Assembly (NCBI GenBank): GCA_016715465.1
Contig: JADKAA010000024.1
Span: 62,001-126,000, forward strand
Reading direction: 5' to 3'
Length of the DNA stretch: 64,000 bases
From: Saprospiraceae bacterium
Lineage (GTDB): Bacteria; Bacteroidota; Bacteroidia; Chitinophagales; Saprospiraceae
Below, in pieces: positions 63,846 through 64,000 of this stretch. The translations under genes were made by a program, and so were the position numbers. The stretch's first letter is position 1, and every line of letters starts with the position of its first letter. A model generated the notes under the pieces. It was not told the origin of the DNA and did not search any database. It saw only the letters and a list, made by a program, of their open reading frames with translations.

Positions 63846-64000
63846 ATGCATATACTCATCCAGGACATGCTTTGGCGCCAATTCGGAGCCAGCATCGACA
63901 TGTTGCAAAATGCCATAACTTTATGCCCGGAATCCAACTGGGATACGGATGATAAATTCTGGTATCATGCATACCACTGTGTCTTTTTTTTGGATTATTA
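63846..64000 (+). CDS. DinB-like protein, N-terminal part cut by the right edge
   Basis: An ATG at 63846 opens a frame that runs off the window: HILIQDMLWRQFGASIDMLQ, NAITLCPESNWDTDD, FWYHAYHCVFFLDY. The first-helix pattern with a His-x2-His before a Phe-Phe-x-Asp resembles the metal-binding start of DinB-family proteins. The assignment rests on 51 residues only. Confidence 0.5.
   Translation, partial: MHILIQDMLWRQFGASIDMLQNAITLCPESNWDTDDKFWYHAYHCVFFLDY

Overview
The window looks like a chromosomal segment of a Bacteroidota bacterium, probably from the Saprospiria/Chitinophagia side of the phylum. The evidence is: secreted proteins ending in type IX secretion (T9SS) sorting domains; two 'propeller' sensor kinases, one paired with a NarL-type regulator and one fused to a receiver and an AraC domain; promoter-like TTTG / TAnnTTTG pairs; and weak Shine-Dalgarno usage. 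I saw no rRNA, tRNA or CRISPR array.

Layout. 0-6.5 kb: a minus-strand signalling block, with a LytTR protein cut by the window edge, a secreted seven-bladed FG-GAP propeller protein, and a propeller histidine kinase with its NarL-type regulator. A near-identical 18-bp inverted repeat lies upstream of the regulator and again upstream of the FG-GAP gene. 7-14.5 kb: single metabolic and stress genes (aldo-keto reductase, nitroreductase, methyltransferase, WD40 protein, sterol desaturase, SnoaL-like protein). 14.7-20.6 kb: a large secreted YCF48/C25-like protein and a GH2 glycosidase. 20.7-22.8 kb: an AT-rich graveyard holding a broken CHAD gene, a transposase scrap and a truncated second copy of the YCF48-protein gene. 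22.8-28.3 kb: a PAS kinase and small genes. 28.7-43.6 kb: a hybrid two-component regulator followed by three large secreted proteins. 43.8-48.2 kb: a Fic protein behind an operator-like repeat array, an AT-rich gene joining an EVE/PUA-like reader to a PD-(D/E)XK nuclease, and a photolyase-family protein. 48.4-57.8 kb: a same-strand series of small genes (DoxX, lipoprotein, rifampin ADP-ribosyltransferase, GNAT, RsgA, TRIC channel, DinB, methyltransferase, DUF4256, SET). 57.8-64 kb: hydrolase, flavodoxin reductase-like protein, RlmF, KatG and a DinB-like gene cut by the right edge.

The most interesting candidate is the 45.1-46.6 kb gene, which has the architecture expected of a modification-dependent restriction enzyme and sits beside a Fic protein with its own operator array. 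The most pervasive oddity is that about fifteen otherwise well-conserved genes are interrupted by single-base indels, mostly in homopolymer runs, with the conserved protein continuing in another frame. This pattern points to sequencing or assembly error more than to real gene decay. The CHAD/transposase zone is the exception and looks truly decayed.
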